Below are positions 42,134 through 51,666 of a stretch of 64,000 bases of DNA, in pieces (within the stretch, counting starts at the first letter, position 1; each line of letters begins with the position of its first letter). The stretch is from Kitasatospora sp. MAA19 (GTDB taxonomy: Bacteria > Actinomycetota > Actinomycetes > Streptomycetales > Streptomycetaceae): positions 1 to 64,000 of the forward strand of contig NZ_JARXYZ010000028.1 in assembly GCF_029894125.1 (NCBI RefSeq), given 5' to 3'. The position numbers and the translations under genes were made by a program. The notes under the pieces were generated by a model that ran no database searches, was not told the origin of the DNA, and saw only the letters and a program-made list of their open reading frames with translations.

Positions 42134-42856
42134 TTACGAGCCGGAGGTGGCCGCGGACAGGGTGGTCGCCATGATCGGGCTGGTGAAGGTGTTCGTCGCA
42201 TCGCCCGAGGAGGGGTGGTACGAGCCCCACTTGAGGTAGTTCCTGGTGCCGTCGGAGGTGGTGCCCTTGAAGGTGCCCGAGCCGGTGGTGAAGGTCTGCT
42301 TCACGCCGTCGAACCAGAAGTCGATGGTGCCGTCGGTACGACCCAGGCGGATCTTCAGGGCGTAGGAGTGCCACTGGCCGTTGGACACCGGCGCGGTCCA
42401 CAGCGAGTGCGCGACGTGGTCGGTGTCCCACTCCTGGAGGCGGACGCGGCCGCCGGTCGCATCGATCTCGATCGGGTGGTTGGCCGTGCCGGTGCTCGGG
42501 GAGCACTTGAGCTGGAAGACGTAGCGGCTGTTCGTGTCCTTGATGTCCACCTTGGACGACCAGCCCAGGTAGAAGGTGTCGCCGTCCTTCAGGTCGGGGC
42601 TGAGCGTCTCGCAGCGCTCCTCCCCGGCGGCCTGGAACGCCTGCCACACGCGGCCCTTGACGGCGTCGTCGACGACGCCGAAGTTGCCCGCCGCGCACTG
42701 GACACCGGCGAAGGAGGACGGGCCCTTGCTCGTGCTCGGGGTCCAGAGCACCTGGCCGTCCGCGCTGCTCGGCGTCACCGAGACGCAGGAGATCGCGAGC
42801 GTGGCGACGGCCACGCCTCCGGCGGCGAGCTTCCGGCGGTGGGACAGAAGGGACAT
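42134..42856 (-). CDS. Secreted polysaccharide lyase-like protein (heparin lyase I family)
   Basis: 240 residues with a signal peptide (HRRKLAAGGVAVATLAISCV, cleavage near SSA). The beta-jelly-roll has blocks VFQLKCSPSTGTANHPIEID, GQWHSYALKIRLGRTDGTID and YLKWGSYHPSSG, as in heparin lyase I/PL20-like proteins that cleave uronic-acid polysaccharides. It is likely secreted; substrate not defined. Start chosen at 42856 behind GGAG at 7 nt. Confidence 0.75.
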   Translation of the reverse strand: MSLLSHRRKLAAGGVAVATLAISCVSVTPSSADGQVLWTPSTSKGPSSFAGVQCAAGNFGVVDDAVKGRVWQAFQAAGEERCETLSPDLKDGDTFYLGWSSKVDIKDTNSRYVFQLKCSPSTGTANHPIEIDATGGRVRLQEWDTDHVAHSLWTAPVSNGQWHSYALKIRLGRTDGTIDFWFDGVKQTFTTGSGTFKGTTSDGTRNYLKWGSYHPSSGDATNTFTSPIMATTLSAATSGS

Positions 42857-43308
42857 GTCATCTCCTCGAAGACGAGCGACCGGGCGTGCCGATCCAGGTG
42901 GACTGGACGATTCGACCACCTGCCGGGCAGTCAGGCCAGGCGGAAGCACCGGCAGAAGTGCGGAGCGCCAGTTGTGCCGATCGACGGGGTTCGGACGCCG
43001 GCCGGGTGCCGAGTCGTGGACCGCCCCGGGTCAGGCGGTGGCCCGGCCGGGGAGGTTCTCAGACCTACGGCGCAGCGGCCTCCGGGACCCGAGCGGTGCT
43101 GCTTCGGCGGGCGGACCGACGGCAGGGCACGCCTCACCCCAATGGATCGGTGAGCGTGCGTCGCTGTGGGAGGCCCTCCCATGGTGGACCGGGGACACCA
43201 CCGGCCCGGGCCGCGCTCGGATCGCGGCAGGCCTGCCGGCCGAGGACCGGAGAACGGATCGGTGGCAGCGCCACGGCACGGCCACCTCGCCGAAGAAGCG
43301 GAGACCTG
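42857..43308. other. Intergenic region upstream of the ferredoxin-P450 operon
   Basis: About 450 bp. It contains short inverted repeats (GTGGGAGG/CTCCCAT near 43169-43182; GGTGGAC...CACCACC near 43181-43201) that could be regulatory. GGAG precedes the ferredoxin ATG. No gene is supported. Confidence 0.4.
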
Positions 43309-43542
43309 ATGAGGCTTGTCGTTGACCTCAACCGGTGCCAGGGGTACGCGCAGTGTGCCTTCCTGGCCCCGGATGCGTTCACCATGCACGGTGAGGAAGC
43401 GCTGATGTACGACCCCGAGCCCGACGACGCGCAGCGGCTGGACGTGCTGCGCGCGGCGCACGCCTGCCCGGTGAAGGCCATCACCGTGGAGGACCTGGGC
43501 GGGGCGCCCGACGGCGAGCGGGAGGCCACCCATGTCGCTTGA
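43309..43542 (+). CDS. [3Fe-4S] ferredoxin
   Basis: A 77-residue single-cluster ferredoxin. Cys10, Cys16 (CQGYAQC) and Cys53 (ACPVKAI) are the three cluster ligands; the fourth Cys of [4Fe-4S] proteins is replaced by Ala at the AxC position. It is the usual electron donor for actinobacterial cytochrome P450s. It overlaps the reductase gene by 11 nt and lies two genes before a P450, so all three form one electron-transfer chain. Confidence 0.9.
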   Translation: MRLVVDLNRCQGYAQCAFLAPDAFTMHGEEALMYDPEPDDAQRLDVLRAAHACPVKAITVEDLGGAPDGEREATHVA

Positions 43543-44926
43543 CGGTTCCCTGGAGAAGCTCAGACGCGAGGGGCACATCGTCATCGTCGGGGCCTCGATA
43601 GCGGGCCTGCGCGCCGCTGAGACCCTTCGCGCCGAGGGCTTCACCGGCACCCTGACCATGATCGGTGACGAGCCGAACGAGCCCTACGACCGGCCGCCGC
43701 TGTCCAAGCAGGTCCTGCTCGGCCGGGTACCCGTCGACCACACCAGGCTGCCCCGGCGCCGGACGGTGGACGCCCGGTGGCGGCTCGGCGTCGCGGCGAC
43801 CGGACTGGACCTGGCGGCCAAGCGGGTGCACCTCGCCGACGGTGACGCGGTCGACTACGACCGGCTGCTGATCACGACCGGAGTCCGTGCCCGGCCCTGG
43901 CCGCAGGAGCTGGAGGCCGAGCTGGACGGGGTCTTCGTCCTGCGGACCAGCGACGACGCGGCCCGGCTGCAGCGCAGGCTGAACGCGGGCCCGCGCCGGG
44001 TGCTGGTCATCGGGGCCGGGTTCACCGGCTCGGAGATCGCCTCCGCCTGCCGGGAGCGGGGCCTGGAGGTCACCGTCGCGGAGCGCGGGGCGGCTCCGCT
44101 GGTGGGCGCGCTGGGGGGTGTGGTCGGCGAGGTGGCCGCGAGCATGCAACGCGAGCACGGCGTCGATCTGCGCTGCGGTGTCACGGTGACCGGCCTGGAG
44201 GGGGACTCGGCCGGACGGCTGCGCCGCGCGCACCTGTCGGACGGCAGCACGGTCGAGGTCGAGGTGGCGGTGGTGTGCCTCGGAGCGACCCGCAACACCG
44301 AGTGGCTCGCCTCCTCCGGCCTCGGCGCCGGTCCGCGCGGGATCGCCTGCGACGCCGGCTGCCGGGCCTTCGACGTGCGGGGCATCGTCACCGACGACGT
44401 GTTCGTCGCCGGGGACGTCGCCCGTTCCCCGCACCCGCTCTTCGGCTACCAGTTCCTCTCCCTGGAGCACTGGGGCAATGCGATCGAGCAGGCCGAGACC
44501 GCGGCCCACAACATGATCAGCGCCAGCTCGGACCGCCGCCCGCACGTGTGGACGCCGTCCTTCTGGTCCGCCCAGTTCGGGGTCAACATCAAGTCCGTCG
44601 GTGTGCCGCCCATGGCCGACGAGATCATCGTCACCCAGGGGTCGCTGGCCGAGCGCCGCTTCGTCGCGGCCTACGGCTTCCAGGGCCGCATCATCGCCGC
44701 CGTCGCCTTCGACCAGGCGAAGTGGCTGGAGTTCTACCAGCGGCAGATCGAACAGGCCGCGCCGTTCCCACCCGAGTTCGCCACCGTCGACCGGCGGCCC
44801 GAGGGGATGCACCCGGTACCGGCGGAGTTCCCCGACCCGTCGATGCCCAGCCACGGCCCCACCGTGACGCTCAGCGGCCACTCGCCGTCCGAGCGGCGGA
44901 TCTCGTTCACCCCACTCCGCGCCTGA
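43532..44926 (+). CDS. FAD-dependent ferredoxin reductase
   Basis: 464 residues of the rubredoxin/putidaredoxin-reductase type. FAD-binding HIVIVGASIAGLRAAETL, NADH-binding VLVIGAGFTGSEIA and the second FAD motif VFVAGDVARSPHPLFG are present, with a C-terminal dimerisation-like domain. It carries electrons from NAD(P)H to the adjacent ferredoxin. The first dinucleotide motif has GxSxxG rather than GxGxxG. Followed by the P450 18 bp downstream. Confidence 0.9.
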   Translation: MSLDGSLEKLRREGHIVIVGASIAGLRAAETLRAEGFTGTLTMIGDEPNEPYDRPPLSKQVLLGRVPVDHTRLPRRRTVDARWRLGVAATGLDLAAKRVHLADGDAVDYDRLLITTGVRARPWPQELEAELDGVFVLRTSDDAARLQRRLNAGPRRVLVIGAGFTGSEIASACRERGLEVTVAERGAAPLVGALGGVVGEVAASMQREHGVDLRCGVTVTGLEGDSAGRLRRAHLSDGSTVEVEVAVVCLGATRNTEWLASSGLGAGPRGIACDAGCRAFDVRGIVTDDVFVAGDVARSPHPLFGYQFLSLEHWGNAIEQAETAAHNMISASSDRRPHVWTPSFWSAQFGVNIKSVGVPPMADEIIVTQGSLAERRFVAAYGFQGRIIAAVAFDQAKWLEFYQRQIEQAAPFPPEFATVDRRPEGMHPVPAEFPDPSMPSHGPTVTLSGHSPSERRISFTPLRA

Positions 44927-44944
44927 CCTGGAAGGACCCACACC

Positions 44945-46183
<1,239 letters not shown>

Positions 46184-46237
46184 ACCGGCCGGGTGGTCGA
46201 CCGGCCGGGGGAGGACCACCCAGGCAGTTCGCCACCC

Positions 46238-46279
46238 CGGGCTCGGCCCGTCGCTCGTCGGGGTGGCGGGCCGAGCCCG
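46238..46279. terminator. Bidirectional hairpin between P450 and GH15 genes
   Basis: Perfect 13-bp stem 46238-46250 with 46267-46279, in the 107-bp gap between convergent genes. Confidence 0.75.
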
Positions 46280-46290
46280 TCCGGGCACGG

Positions 46291-48159
46291 TCAGTAGCCC
46301 TGCTGCTGGTCGAGGGCCTTGTCCAGGGCCTCGTCGAGGGTGGTGGCGGCCATGATCAGCGAGAGATGGGTGAACGCCTGCGGGAAGTTGCCCAGCTGCT
46401 CGCCGCTGGGACCGATCTCCTCGGCGAAGAGGCCGACGTGGTTCGCGTAGGTCTGCATCTTCTCGAAGGCGTAGCGGGCCGGCCGCAGGTGCCCGGCGCG
46501 GGCGAGGGCGTCGACGTAGAGGAAGGTGCAGAGGCTGAAGGTGCCCTCCGAGCCGTGCAGACCGTCGGGGGAGGCCACGGGGTCGTAGCGGTAGACGAGA
46601 CTGTCGGACACCAGCGTGCGCTCCATCGCACGGAGCGTCTTCAACCAGCTCTCCGTCCGGGGAGACATGAACCTGACCCTGGGGATGAGCAGCAACGAGG
46701 CGTCCAGGACGTCACTCCCGTAGGACTGCGTGAGGGCCTGTTCCCTCTCGTTCCAGCCGCGCTCCATCACCTGTTCGAGGACGGCGTCGCGCGCGGCGGT
46801 CCAGCGGACGGTGTCGGCGGGGCGGCTGAAGTCGGCCGCCAGGCGCAGGCCCTGGTCGAAGGCCACCCAGGACATCACCCGGCTGAAGGTGAAGTCCTTG
46901 CGTCCGCCGCGGGTCTCCCAGACGCCCTCGTCGGGACGGTCCCAGGAATCGGCGAGCCAGTCGAGCGTACGGGCCAGGTTCTTCCAGCCGTGGTAGCCGG
47001 CCCGCAGGCCGATCTCCCGGCTCTCCGCGAGGGCGTAGAGCGCCTCGCCGTAGATGTCGAGCTGGAGCTGGTCGGCGGCGGCGTTCCCGGCCCGTACCGG
47101 GTGGGAGCCGCGGTAGCCCTCGAAGTGTTCGAGGATCTCCTCGGTGAGTTCCGGGTCCCCGTCGACCCGGTACATGATCTGGAGGGGTTCTCTCGCGATG
47201 CCGTCCATGCCGTCCGTACCGCGCAGGCGGTCGCCCAGCCGCTCGCCCAGCCAGTGGGTGAACTGCTCGGCCTCCTCGACGAATCCGAGGTCGAGCAGCG
47301 CCCGGACGGACAGCGAGCCGTCGCGGACCCAGGTGTAGCGGTAGTCCCAGTTGCGTTCCCCGCCGACCTGCTCGGGCAGTCCCATGGTGGCGGCGGCGAC
47401 CGGGGCGCCGGTGGGGGCGTAGGTGAGCAGCTTGAGGGTGATGGCGGACCTGTTCACCGCGCCGGGCCACCGGCCGCGGTAGCGGGAACCGCGTACCCAG
47501 CGCTGCCAGAAGTCCACGGCCGCCCACAGCTGCTCGGTCACGCCGTCGGGGGTCGGCGGAGGCGGGAGGGGGCCGTCCGGGCCGCAGACGGTCAGGACGG
47601 CGGCGGCGTGCTCGCCCGCGGTGAGGGTGATCTCCCCCCGGACGTCCCGGGCCTCGGCGCCGTCCGGGCGCAGCGGCACGGTGCTCCGCAGGTACGCGGT
47701 GATGCCGGGCGCCCGGAAGGCCGCGGTGTCGTCGCGCAGGTCGAGCTCATGGCCGGCCCGGCCGTAGTCGAAGCGCGGCCTGCACTCCAGGGTGAAGCGC
47801 ACCGTGCCGCGTACGGCCCGCGCCCCGCGGACCAGCACGTGCCGGTCGGTGGGTGTGCCCGTCCGGTCCGGTGGCATGAAGTCGAAGACCTCGCCGACCC
47901 CGTCGGGCGACATGAACCGTGTCACCAGGACCGCGGTGTCCGGGTAGTAGAGCTGCTTGCAGGTGGTGGACTCCTCTTCGGGGGCGAGGCGGAAGTAACC
48001 GCCGCGGTCGTGGTCCAGCAGGGCCGCGAAGACACTGGGCGAGTCGAACCGGGGGGCCGCGAACCAGTCGACGACTCCCCGGGAGGAGACCAGAGCGGCG
48101 GTCTGGAGGTCGCCGACAAGGCCGTGCTCGGCGATGGGAGGGTACCGGTCCATGATCAT
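46291..48159 (-). CDS. Glycoside hydrolase family 15 protein (glucoamylase/trehalase type)
   Basis: 622 residues. The N-terminal super-sandwich (IAEHGLVGDLQTAALVSSRG, DWFAAPRFDSPSVFAALL) and the (alpha/alpha)6 barrel (GGERNWDYRYTWVRDGSLSV, GYHGWKNLARTLDWLADSW, ending EEIGPSGEQLGNFPQAFTHL with the catalytic-side Glu) are complete. The group includes actinobacterial trehalases and glucan hydrolases. There is no signal peptide, so it is likely cytoplasmic and involved in trehalose or glycogen turnover. Start at ATG 48159 behind AAAGG; a second ATG at 48153 is possible. Confidence 0.9.
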   Translation of the reverse strand: MIMDRYPPIAEHGLVGDLQTAALVSSRGVVDWFAAPRFDSPSVFAALLDHDRGGYFRLAPEEESTTCKQLYYPDTAVLVTRFMSPDGVGEVFDFMPPDRTGTPTDRHVLVRGARAVRGTVRFTLECRPRFDYGRAGHELDLRDDTAAFRAPGITAYLRSTVPLRPDGAEARDVRGEITLTAGEHAAAVLTVCGPDGPLPPPPTPDGVTEQLWAAVDFWQRWVRGSRYRGRWPGAVNRSAITLKLLTYAPTGAPVAAATMGLPEQVGGERNWDYRYTWVRDGSLSVRALLDLGFVEEAEQFTHWLGERLGDRLRGTDGMDGIAREPLQIMYRVDGDPELTEEILEHFEGYRGSHPVRAGNAAADQLQLDIYGEALYALAESREIGLRAGYHGWKNLARTLDWLADSWDRPDEGVWETRGGRKDFTFSRVMSWVAFDQGLRLAADFSRPADTVRWTAARDAVLEQVMERGWNEREQALTQSYGSDVLDASLLLIPRVRFMSPRTESWLKTLRAMERTLVSDSLVYRYDPVASPDGLHGSEGTFSLCTFLYVDALARAGHLRPARYAFEKMQTYANHVGLFAEEIGPSGEQLGNFPQAFTHLSLIMAATTLDEALDKALDQQQGY

Positions 48160-48268
48160 CAGACCTTTCTGGCGCTCTTCCTCCACTGTCCGCCCGGTCC
48201 CACGGGTTCGCGAAGGGGCCGGGCGCCGAGGGCTGCCGCACCATGCGCGTCGCAGCAGCGCGCGGCGG

Positions 48269-48286
48269 GAAGTGTCAGACAAGCCC
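48269..48286. repeat. Solo copy of the MITE terminus
   Basis: GAAGTGTCAGACAAGCCC matches the right end of the 3613-3787 element (GAATTGTCAGACACGCCC) at 16 of 18 positions. No second end is seen nearby. It lies about 110 bp upstream of the GH15 start. Confidence 0.45.
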
Positions 48287-48345
48287 TGGCTCCGGAGGAG
48301 CCTCTCCCGGGAACCGGTTGCCCGGGAAGGTCATGACCGCGTGTT

Positions 48346-49005
48346 TCAGTACCGCTGAGCCTGGACCACGCGCGGTACGAGCGCCTTGTCCCGGTCCATC
48401 GTGGTGAACGCCGTGGGAGTCGCCTTGCCACCCGGCGCGACGCTCTTCGCCCCCAGAAAGACGGTGTCCACCGGCTTGCCGGTCTCGTCGAGGAACTCGA
48501 CCTTGATCGCGTACGACGCGGTCGAACGCGTGCTGTTCACCATGGTCACAGTCGCGGCGTTGAAGCCCGCCGACCGCGCCTTGGGCAGACCGGTGATCGT
48601 GACGTCCCCCATCGCGTTGCCCGCACCCTCCGTCTTCGACAGAACGGACTGCGCCTCGGCCCGGCCGGCCGCCAGCTGTGCCGAGACCGACGCCTCGAAC
48701 GAGGCTGCCGCCGCAGACTGGGACGCCGCCGCCGAGGAGGCCGCGGCCGATGCCGCAGACGCGGCCGCCGAAGCCGATTCCAGCAGCGAAGCCTTGGCCG
48801 AGGCGACCGGGGACGGCAGCTGGCCCGAGAAGGAGTTCACATCAGGAGAGAACGGGTGCGACGACGCCGACGACGATGTGGTCGACGACGAGCCGCATCC
48901 GGCGGCCATCAGCACCGTGCAGCCGAGCGCGACAGCGCCCAGCCCGACCCGCTGGCACACGGTCGACATCGGCGCCCGATTTCTCCCGCCGGCAAAACGC
49001 GACAT
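48346..49005 (-). CDS. Ala/Ser-rich lipoprotein with FxLYD-like domain
   Basis: 219 residues. A lipobox (LMAAGC, Cys about 37) precedes a Ser-rich linker, then an Ala/Ser coiled-coil-like segment (SAAASAASAAASSAAASQ). The C-terminal 85 residues (VTITGLPKARSAGFNAATVT onward, with SYAIKVEFLDETGKPVDT) resemble FxLYD/DUF4352-type beta-sandwiches. It would be membrane-anchored and face outward; role unknown. ATG 49005 is preferred because GGAGG is 9 nt away. Confidence 0.72.
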   Translation of the reverse strand: MSRFAGGRNRAPMSTVCQRVGLGAVALGCTVLMAAGCGSSSTTSSSASSHPFSPDVNSFSGQLPSPVASAKASLLESASAAASAASAAASSAAASQSAAAASFEASVSAQLAAGRAEAQSVLSKTEGAGNAMGDVTITGLPKARSAGFNAATVTMVNSTRSTASYAIKVEFLDETGKPVDTVFLGAKSVAPGGKATPTAFTTMDRDKALVPRVVQAQRY

Positions 49006-49190
49006 GACCATCCGCCTCCACCTCACGGCCGGACCACAAACCGTCCGGACCTGCTGCCCACAATCGTCGGCCCGGCCCCGCGAACCCGCCAGCGGGCCTG
49101 CGACGAACAGGTGCCCGCCGCCGGGCTCACGTACCGGCAAACCGGTCGGCACCTTGCAGCGCGAGTGTCCGAATAGGGTGGGTGCGCCCG

Positions 49191-49740
49191 ATGACCACGC
49201 GCACCGCAGGGGACCCGATGAGTTCGACCGCTCCGATGCCCCACTCCCCGTCGGCGTCATCGGTCTGGGTGACATCGCCCAGAAGGCGTACCTGCCGGTC
49301 CTCGCCGCGCTCCCCGGCCTCGACCTGCGCCTGATGACCCGTGACCGGGCCAAGCTCGACCGGCTCGGCGAGACCTACCGCGTCGCGGCCGAGCACCGCT
49401 TCACCGACCTGGGCGGGCTGATCGACAGCGGTATCCGCGTCGCCTTCGTGCACGCCGCCACCGACCAGCACGTCCCGATCGTCGCAGCTGTTGACGGCCG
49501 GCGTCGACGTCTACGTCGACAAGCCGCTCGACTACACCGCCGACGGCGCCCGCCGGCTCGTCGACCTGGCCGACCGCACCGGCCGCTCCCTGATGGTCGG
49601 TTTCAACCGCCGGTTCGCGCCCGGGTACGTCCAGGCCAAGGAGCGCCCCCGCGACCTGATCGTCCTGCAGAAGGACCGCGAGGGGCCGGCCGAAGCCGCC
49701 CACACCCTGGTCTTCGACGACTTCGTCCAGGCCGTTTAGA
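49191..49740 (+). pseudogene. Gfo/Idh/MocA oxidoreductase, twice frameshifted and truncated
   Basis: The original frame probably began MTTRTAGDPMSSTAP at 49191, shifts near 49230 into PLPVGVIGLGDIAQKAYLPV (NAD Rossmann motif), and shifts again near 49487 into AGVDVYVDKPLDYTADGARR and VGFNRRFAPGYVQA. It ends at VFDDFVQAV followed by a stop, about halfway through a family of 300-370 residues. The catalytic VDKP Lys survives, but the substrate domain is missing. The DNA after 49740 is unrelated. Confidence 0.75.
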
Positions 49741-50172
49741 CACCCCCAGACATGGCTTTGACCTGCTGGGATGTCTCGGATGATGCAGGATGGAAGCCAT
49801 GAGAAGCCTCCAGACGGTGCACGACGGCCGCCATCAGCGGTGGGGCATCTTCGCCTAGACGAGCGGCCCGCTCCCGACGCACAACCGGTCATGCGGTAAC
49901 CAACCCGCGCATATCAGGCTGACCGCGCGTCGTCGCCAGGACACGCACCCCACCCGGACCCCCGCCAGACCCCAGCCCACCACGCCGGGGGCGGGTCACC
50001 CCTGCACCGCTTGACGAAACGCCCTGCATATCGCCGGTCTGACGGGTCGCGGCGCCGACCCCGCACCCGACAGCACTGTCACCCGAATGGCGTAACGTGA
50101 CGTGCCACCCACATGGATGAAGATCAAGCTGATTAGTGCCCCAACTGAGGCAATCCGTGAAAGGGGAACCAA
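49741..50172. other. Intergenic region with no supported gene
   Basis: About 430 bp following the truncated oxidoreductase. A 19-codon frame (49799-49858) with an AGGATGGA sequence upstream is visible but too short to support. C-rich sequence occurs at 49940-50000. Near 50160, AAAGGGG is the ribosome site of the next gene. Confidence 0.4.
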
Positions 50173-50409
50173 ATGCGCATTCGACGAATCCTCGCCGCCG
50201 TCATCGCCACGGCAGCCTTCGCCGGACTCGGCCTCACCGGCGCCGCCACCGCCGCCACCGCCGCCACCACCACCGTCACCGCCACCGCACAGGGTGCCCC
50301 ACACTACGTCACCCCTAATCAGTGCAAGCAGGGCGGCGGAACGCCCGCGATCAACGAGCCGGGCAACCTCTGCAAGGGCGGTACGTACGACGGGCAGCCG
50401 GTCGACTAA
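50173..50409 (+). CDS. Small secreted two-cysteine peptide
   Basis: 78 residues: a basic start (MRIRRILAAVIATAAFAGLG), a signal peptide likely cut at ATA or AAT, and a mature peptide of about 35-40 residues with Cys52 and Cys67 that can form one disulphide (YVTPNQCKQGGGTPAINEPG, then CKGGTYDGQPVD). AAAGGGG lies 6 nt upstream. The family is unknown to me; small secreted proteins of this style are common in streptomycetes. C7 and A7 runs follow the stop. Confidence 0.6.
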   Translation: MRIRRILAAVIATAAFAGLGLTGAATAATAATTTVTATAQGAPHYVTPNQCKQGGGTPAINEPGNLCKGGTYDGQPVD

Positions 50410-50617
50410 CCCCCCCAAAAAAAGGCGCTCCGCAGCCACGCGCCGCGGGGCGCTCCCGCGCGAGCGGAGCCGGGAGGGTCGCAGGGACTGTGCCGACCCG
50501 TCGGGCACGCTAGGTCCGAGTCGGCCCGGAAGCACGCGGCGGGCGGGCGCTCCCGAACGCGCGGAAGGCTGCGTCGGTCGTGCGTGCTGGCGCGCGGCGA
50601 CGCGATCGGTGCCGTGC

Positions 50618-51313
50618 CTACGAGAGGCTTTTGAGCATGATCGTGGCCAGGGGGCCAGAGGACGCCGGATTCTGCCCGGTGTACAGGTTGCGGTCAACCA
50701 TCGTGTATGACTCCCACATCGGGCCGCGCGAGTAGTCTGTGGGAAGGTTTCTGACCTCGTCCTCCATGAGCCACTTGGCCTTGTCGGCGAAGCCGACGCC
50801 CGCTTCCTCGTCGTTCGTGAAGCCGGTGACGCGGTAGTTGGCAAACGGTGTGTCACCCTTTTCGTCCCGGGTGGCGAGCAGTGCCGCCGGGGCGTGGCAG
50901 ACGAGGCCGAGTGGTTTGCCGGACGCGAGGGCTCTCCTCAGCAGCAGCCCGGAATCAGCATCGCACCAGAGGTCCTCCATGGGGCCGTGACCTCCTGGGT
51001 AGTAGACCGCGTCGTAGTCATGGAGGTCCACGTCCTCGATCGGGATGGCGTGGCGAAGCTGCTCGGCCTCTTCGATGATGCCTTCCTGTTTGACGGATGC
51101 ATCTTCTCCCCCTGTGAAGCGGGGGCGCAGGCTCATGGTGTCGCAGACGGGTACGACACCGCCTGGGGTGGCGATGGTGACCTCGTGGCCGGCTCCGGTG
51201 AACACTCTGTACGGACTTGCGAACTCCTCAGCCCAGTACCCGGTGGGGTGTCGGTGACCGTCCTTGAGCGTCCAGTAGCTTGCTCCGGTCATCACGAAAA
51301 GGATCTTGGCCAT
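50618..51313 (-). CDS. DJ-1/PfpI family protein (Hsp31/glyoxalase III-like)
   Basis: 231 residues. The nucleophile elbow is LVCHAPAALL (Cys at about 139) with HAP following, and the motif YYPGGHGPMEDLW is typical. It belongs to the Hsp31-like class of glyoxalase III or chaperone. Cytoplasmic. Codon use is less G/C-rich than the hydrogenase genes, as for the next three genes. It may detoxify methylglyoxal or other carbonyls. Confidence 0.85.
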   Translation of the reverse strand: MAKILFVMTGASYWTLKDGHRHPTGYWAEEFASPYRVFTGAGHEVTIATPGGVVPVCDTMSLRPRFTGGEDASVKQEGIIEEAEQLRHAIPIEDVDLHDYDAVYYPGGHGPMEDLWCDADSGLLLRRALASGKPLGLVCHAPAALLATRDEKGDTPFANYRVTGFTNDEEAGVGFADKAKWLMEDEVRNLPTDYSRGPMWESYTMVDRNLYTGQNPASSGPLATIMLKSLS

Positions 51314-51666
51314 GAGAGCACGCCTTTGAAGGTCGGAGGAATCTGATGCCAGCGAGAGCGGTTCAGGTCGCGATCCGGAGGGACTCGGCCGCGGAGTTGG
51401 TCAAGAGCAGGTGGGATCAGTGATGAGGTGGCGGCAGGCATGGTCTTCCAGCAGGAGCACGGGGCGTCGAGAACTCCGTGATCCTGGAAGTCTGTGCTGG
51501 CCTCATGTGCGGGCTGACTCACCCACCGCAGACCGTGACTGATCGCACGATCTGTCACTTTGCCGGAGCCCTGTCCCGCCCACAGCGACCGCGGTGATGA
51601 AACAACGAGGTCAAAATCCTCCGGAGACCCCGGAACAGTTCAGCCTCCACCCGGGGCACGCTGGAA
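51314..51666. other. Intergenic region with no supported gene
   Basis: About 350 bp between the PfpI-type gene and fumarase, lower G/C than the window average. Frames exist on both strands but none has a recognisable domain or ribosome site. Confidence 0.4.

Noticed and set aside
49799..49858. 19-codon frame after the Gfo/Idh relic
   Set aside because: Too short, no recognisable peptide and no conserved context to support it.
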